A DNA stretch of 64,000 bases from Furfurilactobacillus curtus (GTDB lineage: Bacteria; Bacillota; Bacilli; Lactobacillales; Lactobacillaceae): the NCBI RefSeq assembly GCF_045862785.1, contig NZ_BQXO01000007.1, forward strand, positions 1-64,000. Reading direction: 5' to 3'. A program made the position numbers and the translations under genes. Shown here piece by piece: positions 52,284 to 60,526 of the stretch (positions are counted from its first letter, which is position 1; each line of letters starts with the position of its first letter). The notes beneath the pieces were generated by a model. It was not told the DNA's origin, searched no databases, and saw only the letters and a program-made list of their open reading frames with translations.

Positions 52284-54371
52284 CTATTGACCCTTACTAT
52301 TCACTTCAGGGGCATCAGTATGATATAAGTTTTCAATCGATTTGTCGCCGTTTTGACTAAAGAGTGAAGTACTACCAACACCACGATCACGTTCAATTTG
52401 TTCAGCTCGTTGTAAGCCTTTAGTATATTTATACTTGGCTGGGTCAACCGGAGTGAACCCTTTTGGATCATAGAAGCGCAACAAATTTTTTTGATTGAGT
52501 GAATCAGAGAGCGATAATTCTTTGTCGACTTTTGTCTGGTCGGCAGTCACTTGTTTCTTTTGCGCTGCGGTGAGTTTGGCAACTTGGCCCGTTTTATTGT
52601 CGTAAACTGTGCCAGACAATGAGGTGTATTTTGGCGTTACAAAATCTTCATTTCTGAAAGCGACGACTTGATCGTGTTGCTTGGAAAAGAGGTCAGTGCC
52701 AAATTGCACGTATTGTTTGGTGTTAATTCCGAGCAGATGAAGTAAAGTTGGCTCGACATCGATTTCACCGCCATATTGGTGTTCGATCTTACCATGGCCA
52801 TTACCAGGGATGTGGACCATAAATGGGACACGTTGTAGTTGAGCATCGTCAAACGAAGTCCAGTCTTCAGCATTTTTACCAAGCACAGGAGCTAGACTCT
52901 TGTTTTCAGAATTAGAAATGCCATAGTGATCACCGTAAATAACGATCATTGATTTATCATAAAGCCCAGAAGCTTTGAGGAAGTTAAAGAGTTCTTCAAC
53001 TGACTGATCCAAATAATGATTGGTGATAAAGTAATTATTAACAACTGAGCTATCCGTATCCGTCGTCTTGAAGTTGGGATCTTGATCTTCTTTATCGAGA
53101 TCAAAGGGGAAGTGGTTGGTTACGGTTAGGTATTTGACATAAAACGGTTGTTGCAGGTGTTGCAAGTATTTGACTGAATCATCAAAGAGTAGTTTATCCT
53201 TTAAGCCATAGCCTTCAGAACGATCACCACTATGGTCGTAATACTCCTGGGCAAAGAAATATTGATAGCCTAAGTTAGGATAGACATTATTTCGATTCCA
53301 AAAGCTAGGTACATTTCCGTGAAAGACGGCGGTGGTGTAATGTTCCGGTGATTGTTCAAGGATGGCTGGTGCAGCCTGGAAGGTTTCGTCACTACCGAGT
53401 TGGGCGAAAAGTGAACCTTGGGGTAGACCATACGTGCCGGTTTCGAGCATGTTCTCTGCATCGGATGTTTTTCCTTGACCAACTTGGTGGAAAAAGTTGT
53501 CAAAAGCATAGGTGTCCTTAGAGTGATACAGACTATCAAGGAATGGCGTAACTTCTTTTCCATTGATTTTTTGATCAATGGAAAATTGTTGGAAACTCTC
53601 CAGATGGATGATAATGACATTGCGACCCTTAGCGGCGCCAAACATTGTTTTATTAGGTGCGGCATAATGAGATTTAGTGAAGTTGGTCACTTCTTTGAGT
53701 TCTGACTTGGTTGCCGCAGCGCGCATCGCTGAGGTATGCCACTCACTAGCACCGTCGTAAGCCGTGAAGAAGTCCAACCCTAGGTATTTAACGACGTAAC
53801 TGCGGTCAAATGTTCGCGTCATGAGTTGTGAGCGATCCACCTCTGCGACGGCTAAGTTAAAGGTAATCATTGCGATGGCAAAGGAAGTCATAGCAAAGCC
53901 GGTTTTTTTAGGCAGAGGGAGTTTGTCAAATCGAAGCCAACGAACGATAAATAATGTGAGGATGACGATGATATCCAGCCAGTAAAGCACGTCATGAGGC
54001 ATTGTCAAAGCCAATGAGCTACCTGATAATCCTTGGTTGACTTTGTCATAGCCGGTCATAGTCGACACAGTCATGTAGTCGGTAAATTCTCTAAAGTAGA
54101 TCACGTTCAAATACAATAGGACAGTGTTTAAAATGTACGTTAGTCCGAGAATCGGATAAAAATAACGGGCTTTGCGCGCATAAAAGGCCAGTCCAAATAA
54201 TAGTAGGCTAGTGCCAAGGGGGTTGATGAGCATAATGCCCCCTTGAAGTGGGTCACTGATTGTTAAATGAAAGTCAATGATATAGGCCAACATAGTCTTG
54301 GCCCAAAACAGAAAAATCAACAGCCAAAATAGGCCAATTCGAGTATTTAGTTTTGCTTGCAACTTACGCAT
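52284..54371 (-). CDS. ltaS: Lipoteichoic acid synthase (LtaS family)
   Basis: 695 residues. Five membrane segments in the first 200 residues are followed by an extracytoplasmic sulfatase-fold domain. The catalytic Thr is in GQGKTSDAE, the first metal Glu in IIHLESFQ, and the metal Asp-His pair in IYGDHYG; WNRNNVYPNLGY is also typical. It polymerises glycerol phosphate from phosphatidylglycerol onto a glycolipid anchor at the outer membrane face. GAGGAAAG precedes ATG 54371, preferred over 54407. The C-terminal tail beyond the sulfatase domain (about 90 residues, Lys/Gln-rich) is long but usual in lactobacilli. Confidence 0.93.
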   Translation of the reverse strand: MRKLQAKLNTRIGLFWLLIFLFWAKTMLAYIIDFHLTISDPLQGGIMLINPLGTSLLLFGLAFYARKARYFYPILGLTYILNTVLLYLNVIYFREFTDYMTVSTMTGYDKVNQGLSGSSLALTMPHDVLYWLDIIVILTLFIVRWLRFDKLPLPKKTGFAMTSFAIAMITFNLAVAEVDRSQLMTRTFDRSYVVKYLGLDFFTAYDGASEWHTSAMRAAATKSELKEVTNFTKSHYAAPNKTMFGAAKGRNVIIIHLESFQQFSIDQKINGKEVTPFLDSLYHSKDTYAFDNFFHQVGQGKTSDAENMLETGTYGLPQGSLFAQLGSDETFQAAPAILEQSPEHYTTAVFHGNVPSFWNRNNVYPNLGYQYFFAQEYYDHSGDRSEGYGLKDKLLFDDSVKYLQHLQQPFYVKYLTVTNHFPFDLDKEDQDPNFKTTDTDSSVVNNYFITNHYLDQSVEELFNFLKASGLYDKSMIVIYGDHYGISNSENKSLAPVLGKNAEDWTSFDDAQLQRVPFMVHIPGNGHGKIEHQYGGEIDVEPTLLHLLGINTKQYVQFGTDLFSKQHDQVVAFRNEDFVTPKYTSLSGTVYDNKTGQVAKLTAAQKKQVTADQTKVDKELSLSDSLNQKNLLRFYDPKGFTPVDPAKYKYTKGLQRAEQIERDRGVGSTSLFSQNGDKSIENLYHTDAPEVNSKGQ

Positions 54372-54539
54372 CGCATTTCTTTCCTCGTTCCGGTTCGTGA
54401 TTAACATCGATTAAGTGTACCACGTGAGTTGGTGACCAAGATAAAAACAGCTTGTGACCTTACATAAACTTTAAATCGTTGACCGTCTTGCTCAGACAAC
54501 GATCGTGTATAATAAAGATAAATTAATTTGGAAAGGGTG

Positions 54540-55205
54540 ATGGATGTGGCTCGAGTAACGTTGTATTTAGTCCGCCACGGGCAAACGTATTTTAACATTT
54601 ATAACAAATTACAAGGATGGAGCAACTCGCCATTGACAGCGATGGGTATCGCTGACGCCAAGGGTGCTGGTCAGCGGCTGGCTGAAATTCGGTTTGCAGC
54701 AGCGTATTGTTCTGATACGACCCGAGCCCAACAAACTGCCGCGATGATTTTGGCCGCTAATACGTTATCAAATCAAGTCAGTCCATTGAGTAGCCCCTTT
54801 TTTAGAGAACAGTTCTATGGCTCTTTTGAAGGCGAAAATATGAACTATGTCTGGGATCAAGTGGGTCGCCCACACGGCTTAAACGGGTTTAAAGCGATTG
54901 AAGAAAAGTACTCTATCGCCAAAGCCAAAGACTTAATGAAAGAAGCCGATCCCTTTCATGATGCAGAAAGTAACGACGAATATTGGGCCCGCATTGACCG
55001 TGGCTTTGATTTGATTCGCAATAATGCTGACCTTGACGATGACGACAATGTGCTCGTGATTAGCCATGGCAACACACTGCTTAGTCTTATGGAACGTTAT
55101 GGTCAAGGCAAGTTCGATCTATCCGAACGACCAGCAAATGGGAGTGTAACACGGCTGTTGTTGGATGACCAACAGATCACAGTACTGGGTTACAACGAGA
55201 AATAA
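54540..55205 (+). CDS. Histidine phosphatase (phosphoglycerate mutase-like)
   Basis: About 221 residues. LVRHGQTYFN with the phosphorylated His stands at residue 11, and the second His is in VISHGNTLLSLM. The short insertions and the lack of the dPGM dimer segments favour a phosphatase over a glycolytic mutase. The substrate is unknown. GAAAGG stands close to ATG 54540; GTG 54546 is better spaced and possible. It is divergent from ltaS. The tandem hairpin array begins just after the stop codon. Confidence 0.88.
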   Translation: MDVARVTLYLVRHGQTYFNIYNKLQGWSNSPLTAMGIADAKGAGQRLAEIRFAAAYCSDTTRAQQTAAMILAANTLSNQVSPLSSPFFREQFYGSFEGENMNYVWDQVGRPHGLNGFKAIEEKYSIAKAKDLMKEADPFHDAESNDEYWARIDRGFDLIRNNADLDDDDNVLVISHGNTLLSLMERYGQGKFDLSERPANGSVTRLLLDDQQITVLGYNEK

Positions 55206-55210
55206 GCTGG

Positions 55211-55667
55211 TGAGTGCACAACCGCTACTGCGCTAGTGCTATTACCTGCGCCTAACGGGACTCAGTAGCTACCGCCCCAGTTCCACACTGAGTTTTATTG
55301 TCGTGATGCACTGGTGCAGAGGTCTGTGCCTAACCTGAGATTTCCCCTTGGCAAAATGCGCCAACTGGCAATCTCTTGTTAGTGCTCGACCTCTACCGCC
55401 CCAGTTTCACACTGAGTTTTTATTGTCGTGTTGCACTGGTGCAGAGGTTTGTGCCTAACCTGAGATTTCCCTTTGGCAAAATGTGCCAACTGGCAATCTC
55501 TTGTTAGTGCTCGACCTCTACCGCCCCAGTTCCACACTGAGTTTTATTGTCGTGTTGCACTGGTGCAGAAGTCTGTGCCTAACCTGAGATTTCCCCTTGG
55601 CAAAATGCGCCAACCGGCAATCTCTTGTTAGTGCTCGGCCTCTACCGCCCCAGTTCCACACTGAGTT
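55211..55667 (+). repeat. Tandem array of 124-bp hairpin units
   Basis: Three nearly identical units are spaced 124, 125 and 124 bp (ACCGCCCCAGTT at 55271, 55395, 55520 and 55644), after a shorter diverged first unit. Within each, AGAGGTC pairs with GACCTCT, then CTAAC with GTTAG, GAGATT with AATCTC and TTGGC with GCCAA. This makes one nested hairpin of about 80 bases. The unit ends CACACTGAGTTTTATTG. No gene is present. The array ends directly before the ribosome binding site of the acetyltransferase gene, so it would be its leader if transcribed from upstream. Confidence 0.9.
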
Positions 55668-55690
55668 TTAAAAAAGGAGAATTTATTTAG

Positions 55691-56179
55691 ATGGCATTAT
55701 TTGGTTTTGGTAAGCGGAAGAAGCAACAAGCCGCGATTGATTTTGAAAAGCAAACTGGCGAAGAAGGTAAGATTTACGACGACGCCAAAGCAGTTCGGAA
55801 TGCAGTGTTTGTCGACGAACAGGGCATTAGTCAAGATCTAGAATTTGATGGACATGATGATCAGGCTACCCATTATGTTGGCTATGAGAATGATGCGCCA
55901 GTTGTAACCGCGCGTGTCACAAAATTGGACAAAGACATCTTGCAAATTCAACGGGTTGCCACCATTGATTGGGCGCGCAATAAAGGTTATGCACGGGCAT
56001 TGATGGATCAAATTACCGAAGATGCTAAAGCCGATGGTTATCGTTCTCTTTACTTGGAAGCACAAGAGACGGCAGTTAGCTTTTATGCCAAACAGTCCTT
56101 TGAAGTTTTCGGCCAACCCTTCCTGGAAGCCAACATTTGGCATCGTAAAATGGAAAGAGAATTGTATCCAGAAGACTAA
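55691..56179 (+). CDS. GNAT-family N-acetyltransferase (ElaA/YjcF-like)
   Basis: 162 residues. A basic N-terminus (FGKRKKQQAA) is followed by IYDDAKAVRNAVFVDEQGI, QIQRVATIDWARNKGYARALMDQI (acetyl-CoA loop) and the late VSFYAKQSFEVFG. The VFVDEQGI segment is typical of the ElaA/YjcF group. AAGGAG lies eleven or more bases before ATG 55691, just beyond the tandem hairpins. The MerR gene follows after 20 bp. Confidence 0.88.
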   Translation: MALFGFGKRKKQQAAIDFEKQTGEEGKIYDDAKAVRNAVFVDEQGISQDLEFDGHDDQATHYVGYENDAPVVTARVTKLDKDILQIQRVATIDWARNKGYARALMDQITEDAKADGYRSLYLEAQETAVSFYAKQSFEVFGQPFLEANIWHRKMERELYPED

Positions 56180-56199
56180 TGTAGAAACAAGGTGAACCT

Positions 56200-56664
56200 A
56201 TGAATCGGCCGAGCCTACGTGAATCGAATAGTGGCCATATCTTTAGCACGGAAAAGTTAATTTTTGGTATTGGAGAAATTAGTCGGATGACCGGTGTTTC
56301 GACGCGACAATTGCGCTACTGGGAAACGAAAGGGTATATCAATTCTAAAGATCGACAGGACGAACAACAGCAACGTGTGTATGGGTATGCAACGTTTTTG
56401 AAAGTGTCTGGGATAAAAACGATGTTGGATGAAGGATACACTTTGGCTGCGGCTTCAGCACAGACGGATGCTTTAATACAAGAAGGCTTGACGTTACGCA
56501 ATTTTGTTTTAGATGCTTATCACGGCCTTGAAGAGATTAATGGACGAATGATGCTTGATTTGGGTGACTTTGATGATGCTGGACAGCTACGGCTCTACGC
56601 CTATGTTGAGGATCATCACGTTCATTATCAACAAGTATTAGTCAGTAAGGATCGCCGCCAATGA
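56200..56664 (+). CDS. MerR-family regulator with N-terminal extension
   Basis: 154 residues. About 20 non-conserved residues precede the MerR winged helix (FGIGEISRMTGVSTRQLRYWETKGYI). The recognition region carries QQQRVYGYATFLKVSGI and a C-terminal helical part. The TRQLRYWE form, with no metal-binding Cys, is the GlnR/TnrA-like or YraB-like variety. The stop overlaps the start of the TMEM175-type gene (ATGA), so both are probably translated together. The regulator may control this group. Confidence 0.88.
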   Translation: MNRPSLRESNSGHIFSTEKLIFGIGEISRMTGVSTRQLRYWETKGYINSKDRQDEQQQRVYGYATFLKVSGIKTMLDEGYTLAAASAQTDALIQEGLTLRNFVLDAYHGLEEINGRMMLDLGDFDDAGQLRLYAYVEDHHVHYQQVLVSKDRRQ

Positions 56665-57293
56665 TCATGTCAAAAGCACGTTTGGAAGCATTCAGTGACG
56701 GTGTGTTTGCTATACTGATTACCATTTTAGTTCTTGAATTTAAGGTTCCTAGTTATCGAACCGGTCACCTGTGGCAAGGAATTATGCACCAATGGCCTGA
56801 ATTTTTAGCCTATGGCGTGTCGTACTTTTATGTTGGAACACTCTGGCTATTCCACCATGATTATTTTGCCAGCCTAAAAGTCATCGATCGGAATCTTAAC
56901 CTATTAAATTTACTCTCAATGTTCAGCGTGACGCTGTTAGATTATCCAATGATTCTTGTTGCTACCGCTATTGCTAGTGGAAATTCGACTGACGTTCGCA
57001 CTGGTTTCATGATCTACGCGACGGTGGCACTATTTATCTCAGCGGTCTATTATTGGCTGTATCGCTATCTTCATGATCATCAAGAATTAATGAGTACAAC
57101 TAATTTAGTGATTGACCACAGTGTCCAATTGGATCCTGTGCGGTCTATGATTCTATATGGGTTAGCCATTATTGGTGCCATTTGGTCCAATTGGGTCGGC
57201 GGATTATTATTACTCGCCGGAATTATTTTTCATTTTATCGCCTATCTACACTTAAGTAAGCAGCACCAATCAACCAAGAGTACGGAGGCATAA
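56661..57293 (+). CDS. TMEM175-family (DUF1211) membrane protein
   Basis: 210 residues, six hydrophobic segments. RLEAFSDGVFAILITILVLE is the first TM helix signature (RxxxFSDGVFAI) of TMEM175-type channels, prokaryotic members of which form tetrameric K+-permeable channels. A second similar helix is less clear: NLNLLNLLSMFSVTLLDYPM follows instead. ATG 56661 overlaps the MerR stop. The choloylglycine-hydrolase-family gene starts directly after the stop (TAAATG). Confidence 0.88.
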   Translation: MIMSKARLEAFSDGVFAILITILVLEFKVPSYRTGHLWQGIMHQWPEFLAYGVSYFYVGTLWLFHHDYFASLKVIDRNLNLLNLLSMFSVTLLDYPMILVATAIASGNSTDVRTGFMIYATVALFISAVYYWLYRYLHDHQELMSTTNLVIDHSVQLDPVRSMILYGLAIIGAIWSNWVGGLLLLAGIIFHFIAYLHLSKQHQSTKSTEA

Positions 57294-58271
57294 ATGTGTA
57301 CCAGTATTTTTCAAATTGCCGTTGATGGCACGCATGTTTTATCGCGGACTATGGATTGGCCCACGCTCGATAATACACCGGCATTTGTACCCCGTGGTTA
57401 TCAGTGGCAAAGCGATTTTGATCATCGCCAATATACCAATCAATATGCGATGGTAGGTGGGGCTTTTCAACGTCCAGAACGCATTGATTTGTCCGACGGT
57501 GTGAACGAATGGGGATTGACGGCGCAAAAACTAACGTTTGCAAATGGTTTTAAACATGCAGAGATAAAGCGGACCGACCGTGTCCAATTGGCGCCCTATG
57601 AATTTGCATTTTGGCTGCTGGGAAACTTTCACTCGATTGCGGAAATTGAAGCGCATATCAATGAAATTGAACTAATGGCAGACACTTTCAGCGATCATAA
57701 ATTTGGACGTCCTGAGTTACACTTTGCGGTAGCCGATCGTACAGGCCGGATGGTCGCGATCGAACCCACGACGATTCCGATGCGAATTGTGGATGATCCT
57801 CTTGGTATTTTAACCAATGTCCCCAATTTTGAACGGCAAATTGATCGATTGAATGATTACATGACTTTTACACCAGCTTTTTTGGCGGAACAAGTACCAT
57901 TAAATACGGCGAAAGTGACAACGGGGAATTTGTCAGGCAAATCAATTCCGCCTGGTTCCTACAGTCCTTCCTCTCGTTTTATTCGCGCTGCTTATTTTAA
58001 AGAACGCGCTAATCAACCGCTGGATGAGGCCGGCGCCATTATTAGTAGTTGGCACTTACTTGACGGTGTTGCCGTGCCTCGAAATACTGATCATCAGCAG
58101 ACGTATTCAGTGTATCGGGCGGCAGCGGTCTGTGAAAGTCGAGCGTATTATTTTGAACCGTATAATCGTGAGACAATTACAAAACTTCAATTAACAGATG
58201 ACATGCTAACGTGGAAGGAGCCAGTCTTTTATCCAGTTGAGAACGATTTAACAGTTGAGACGCTGAATTAG
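57294..58271 (+). CDS. Choloylglycine hydrolase family (linear amide C-N hydrolase)
   Basis: 325 residues of the Ntn-hydrolase fold. Cys2 directly after Met1 is the catalytic nucleophile once the Met is removed. The accompanying residues are SRTMDW (Arg and Asp), DGVNEWGLTAQ (Asn), LTNVPNF (Asn) and SSRFIRAAY (Arg). The family includes bile salt hydrolases, penicillin V acylases and N-acyl-homoserine-lactone-active acylases; sequence alone does not tell which. No signal peptide, so it acts in the cytoplasm. It abuts the TMEM175 gene and lacks a separate promoter. Confidence 0.9.
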   Translation: MCTSIFQIAVDGTHVLSRTMDWPTLDNTPAFVPRGYQWQSDFDHRQYTNQYAMVGGAFQRPERIDLSDGVNEWGLTAQKLTFANGFKHAEIKRTDRVQLAPYEFAFWLLGNFHSIAEIEAHINEIELMADTFSDHKFGRPELHFAVADRTGRMVAIEPTTIPMRIVDDPLGILTNVPNFERQIDRLNDYMTFTPAFLAEQVPLNTAKVTTGNLSGKSIPPGSYSPSSRFIRAAYFKERANQPLDEAGAIISSWHLLDGVAVPRNTDHQQTYSVYRAAAVCESRAYYFEPYNRETITKLQLTDDMLTWKEPVFYPVENDLTVETLN

Positions 58272-58281
58272 TCCAAAAATT

Positions 58282-58434
58282 GAGAGCGGGACATAAGTCG
58301 GTAAGTGACGAGCACTAAGGGTGACCTACGAATGATGATGGTTTATTCATCATTCGTAGGTCGCTTTTAGGCGGAGCCACTTGGCTTATGTCCCGTATTT
58401 TGGCTATTTAGATTTTAGTTTTGTCCCAGACTCT
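58282..58434 (+). repeat. Dispersed long-hairpin element, copy F
   Basis: Starts GAGAGCGGGACATAAGTCGG at 58282. The centre is a near-perfect 17-bp-arm hairpin (GACCTACGAATGATGA/TCATCATTCGTAGGTC) and the core ends TGTCCCG at 58395. The tail ends TTTTGTCCCAGACTCT at 58434. It lies between convergent genes and is the best-preserved copy. Confidence 0.9.
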
Positions 58435-58515
58435 TTGGCTGTGGCGGACGATATGTCACTGCCTGATTGTCTTACCTGATTAAGATCAGGTACCAATATC
58501 ATTTACTTGACCGCC

Positions 58516-59433
58516 TTAACGATCGAAGAACCGATAATGGCGCAAAACGGCATACACCAGTGCACCAAGGATAATCATAATTACAATTGTAATTTGCCAA
58601 CCAAAGGGATGTGTTTCAAATGGCAGCTTTACATTTTCGCCAAAGAAACCCGATACGATGGTGGGAACAGTCATGATGATGGAATAAGCAGTCAAGAATT
58701 TCATCGTGTTATTCAAGTTATTGTCGATTAAATTTGAGTAGGCGTTCGAGACCCGTTCAACCACGTCTGAAGCCATTTGAGCCATCTCCAAGCCTTGTTG
58801 AGATTCAACAACAATATCGGTGATATGTTCGCGTTGGTCGTCGTTAACGGGCACGACCGGAAGCCGTTGAAGATCTTGCAGCATATCTGTGTTGGTCTTT
58901 AGAGAAGTCAGATAGTAAACCAAGCTCGTTTCCAAATCCATTAAATCATTAATTGCGCTATGTTCAGGATTTGTCTTCAATGCTTTTTGAATTTGGGCGC
59001 GGCGGCGGTCTATCTGGTTAATTTTGTCTAAGTAAGTGGTCGTTAATTTGTACATCAGTCCCAAAATAGCATCAATGGGTTGCTGTTCTTCAATGACCGG
59101 CAACTTCAAAACTGTATTGGCATTAATCACAATATTGTGTACATAGTCAGTGTCGCCACTGGTAAACGTAAAGACACGCCGGCCCTTAAATAAAAAGCCG
59201 ACTGGTGCTGTAGCAGTTTCTGGTGATGTATCCGTGATGACGTTAAAGATAATTAATGAAATTCCATTTTCTTTATCGATTTCAATACGGGCTCGTTCAT
59301 TTGGATCGGTGGCATAGCCATACATCTCTTCCGTTAATTTATAACTATGAATGAGGCGTTGATGTTCAGCGTCTGTTTCATCTTGCACGTCGATCCATTC
59401 AAAATGATTATTGATCTCAATCGGTGTCAGCAT
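58516..59433 (-). CDS. CorA-family divalent cation transporter-like protein
   Basis: 305 residues. A large N-terminal cytoplasmic domain with long helices (LMDLETSLVYYLTSLKTN, LEMAQMASDVVERVSNAYSNLIDNNLNNTMKFLT) precedes two membrane segments at the C-terminus, the CorA plan. At the pore mouth the YGMN signature of Mg2+-selective CorA reads FGEN (SGFFGENVKLPF). The charged tail RHYRFFDR ends it. Mg2+ or other divalent transport is expected, but ion selectivity may differ. AGGAGA precedes ATG 59433. It lies 21 bp downstream of the YdcF-like gene. Confidence 0.85.
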   Translation of the reverse strand: MLTPIEINNHFEWIDVQDETDAEHQRLIHSYKLTEEMYGYATDPNERARIEIDKENGISLIIFNVITDTSPETATAPVGFLFKGRRVFTFTSGDTDYVHNIVINANTVLKLPVIEEQQPIDAILGLMYKLTTTYLDKINQIDRRRAQIQKALKTNPEHSAINDLMDLETSLVYYLTSLKTNTDMLQDLQRLPVVPVNDDQREHITDIVVESQQGLEMAQMASDVVERVSNAYSNLIDNNLNNTMKFLTAYSIIMTVPTIVSGFFGENVKLPFETHPFGWQITIVIMIILGALVYAVLRHYRFFDR

Positions 59434-59454
59434 AATGTATCTCCTGTAAGTGAC

Positions 59455-60501
59455 TTAACCGTAGAACCAAGGAATTGCGATGGTCAAGATAAGAACCACT
59501 AACAAGGCAATTTCATGGCGGCGTTTGTGGAGCCAGGTTAACGCGGCATATTCGCGAATTAGCCCACGAACGTAATAGTTGGAGCCGGTTGGTGCACCAA
59601 TCCCCAAGCTAGGCAATTTAAGACTCGCGGCAATGATCGCAGCTCGAAATACGTGAAAGTTATTTGTGACAAAATCAATAACTGGTTTACCTTCATGAAT
59701 TTCATCTAAGGCGTATTGGAAATTTTCGAAGGTACTCGTCGATTTTTCTTCCCGGCGAATAGCCGTTTGTGGATAACCGTGTTCAATTGCATAATCTGCC
59801 ATGGCACTAGCCTCACTGACGGTTTCATCGGCACCTTGACCGCCAGACATGATGAGCATAGGCCACTGTTGAGTGCGTTGCTGTTGAGCAGTTGCCGCTT
59901 GAATGGCCACGTCGATACGAGATTGCAATAATTTGGAGAGTTGGTTGCCATGCAGTAGGCCACTACCTAAAACAATCACATAATCCGCGCCTTGTAAGTG
60001 TTGGCGGCGTGGATAAGTCCAAGTCGCGACTAAAAAATCGGCGATGGTGATCACCATATAGCCACCAAGTAAAGTTAGGGCGGTATTAATGTAGCGTAGC
60101 GGGGTTAGCCACCCATGAGGCCAGACATTGCCGGGGATAAAAGGAATCGCAGCTAAAAGAAGCGCGATGATGATCGTCAGATAACCAATTAGGCGTAAAT
60201 GATGCCGCCAGCTTGAGACATGCCAAGCTAAGAGCATTAACCAGTCAAATAAACCTAGCGTTAACGCACCATATCCCAACAAACCTAATAACCGCCAACC
60301 AAGCTGATGGGTATCAACTAGTGACGTGAGCAAGATAATTGGTAAGCCTAACAAAATAGTGGCGCCGGTTACGATAAACCACGAATTTAGTAAGCGTCTG
60401 GGTTCACGACGATAACCAATGATGGCTAAGGTGATAGCAAGGATAAAGACAATCCCAGGGAAGTAGATTAGAAACGCAGTGACTTGATCTAATGAAAACA
60501 T
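59455..60501 (-). CDS. YdcF/ElyC-type DUF218 membrane protein (second copy)
   Basis: 348 residues, about six membrane segments followed by a DUF218 domain: DYVIVLGSGLLHG, SGGQGADETVSEA, STFENFQYALDEIHEGK, VTNNFHVFRA and a last membrane segment. The architecture is that of the protein at 11161-12198; the two are paralogues. The envelope precursor role is inferred from the family. AAGGAG precedes ATG 60501. It lies between the VanZ-RDD gene and the CorA-like gene, in the same direction and closely spaced, suggesting a leftward operon. Confidence 0.85.
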   Translation of the reverse strand: MFSLDQVTAFLIYFPGIVFILAITLAIIGYRREPRRLLNSWFIVTGATILLGLPIILLTSLVDTHQLGWRLLGLLGYGALTLGLFDWLMLLAWHVSSWRHHLRLIGYLTIIIALLLAAIPFIPGNVWPHGWLTPLRYINTALTLLGGYMVITIADFLVATWTYPRRQHLQGADYVIVLGSGLLHGNQLSKLLQSRIDVAIQAATAQQQRTQQWPMLIMSGGQGADETVSEASAMADYAIEHGYPQTAIRREEKSTSTFENFQYALDEIHEGKPVIDFVTNNFHVFRAAIIAASLKLPSLGIGAPTGSNYYVRGLIREYAALTWLHKRRHEIALLVVLILTIAIPWFYG

Positions 60502-60526
60502 GAAAACTCCTTACTGAATAGACGAA

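Noticed and set aside
55211..55667. Possible CRISPR array
   Set aside because: Units are 124 bp, near-identical through their whole length and self-complementary; there are no unique spacers and no cas genes.
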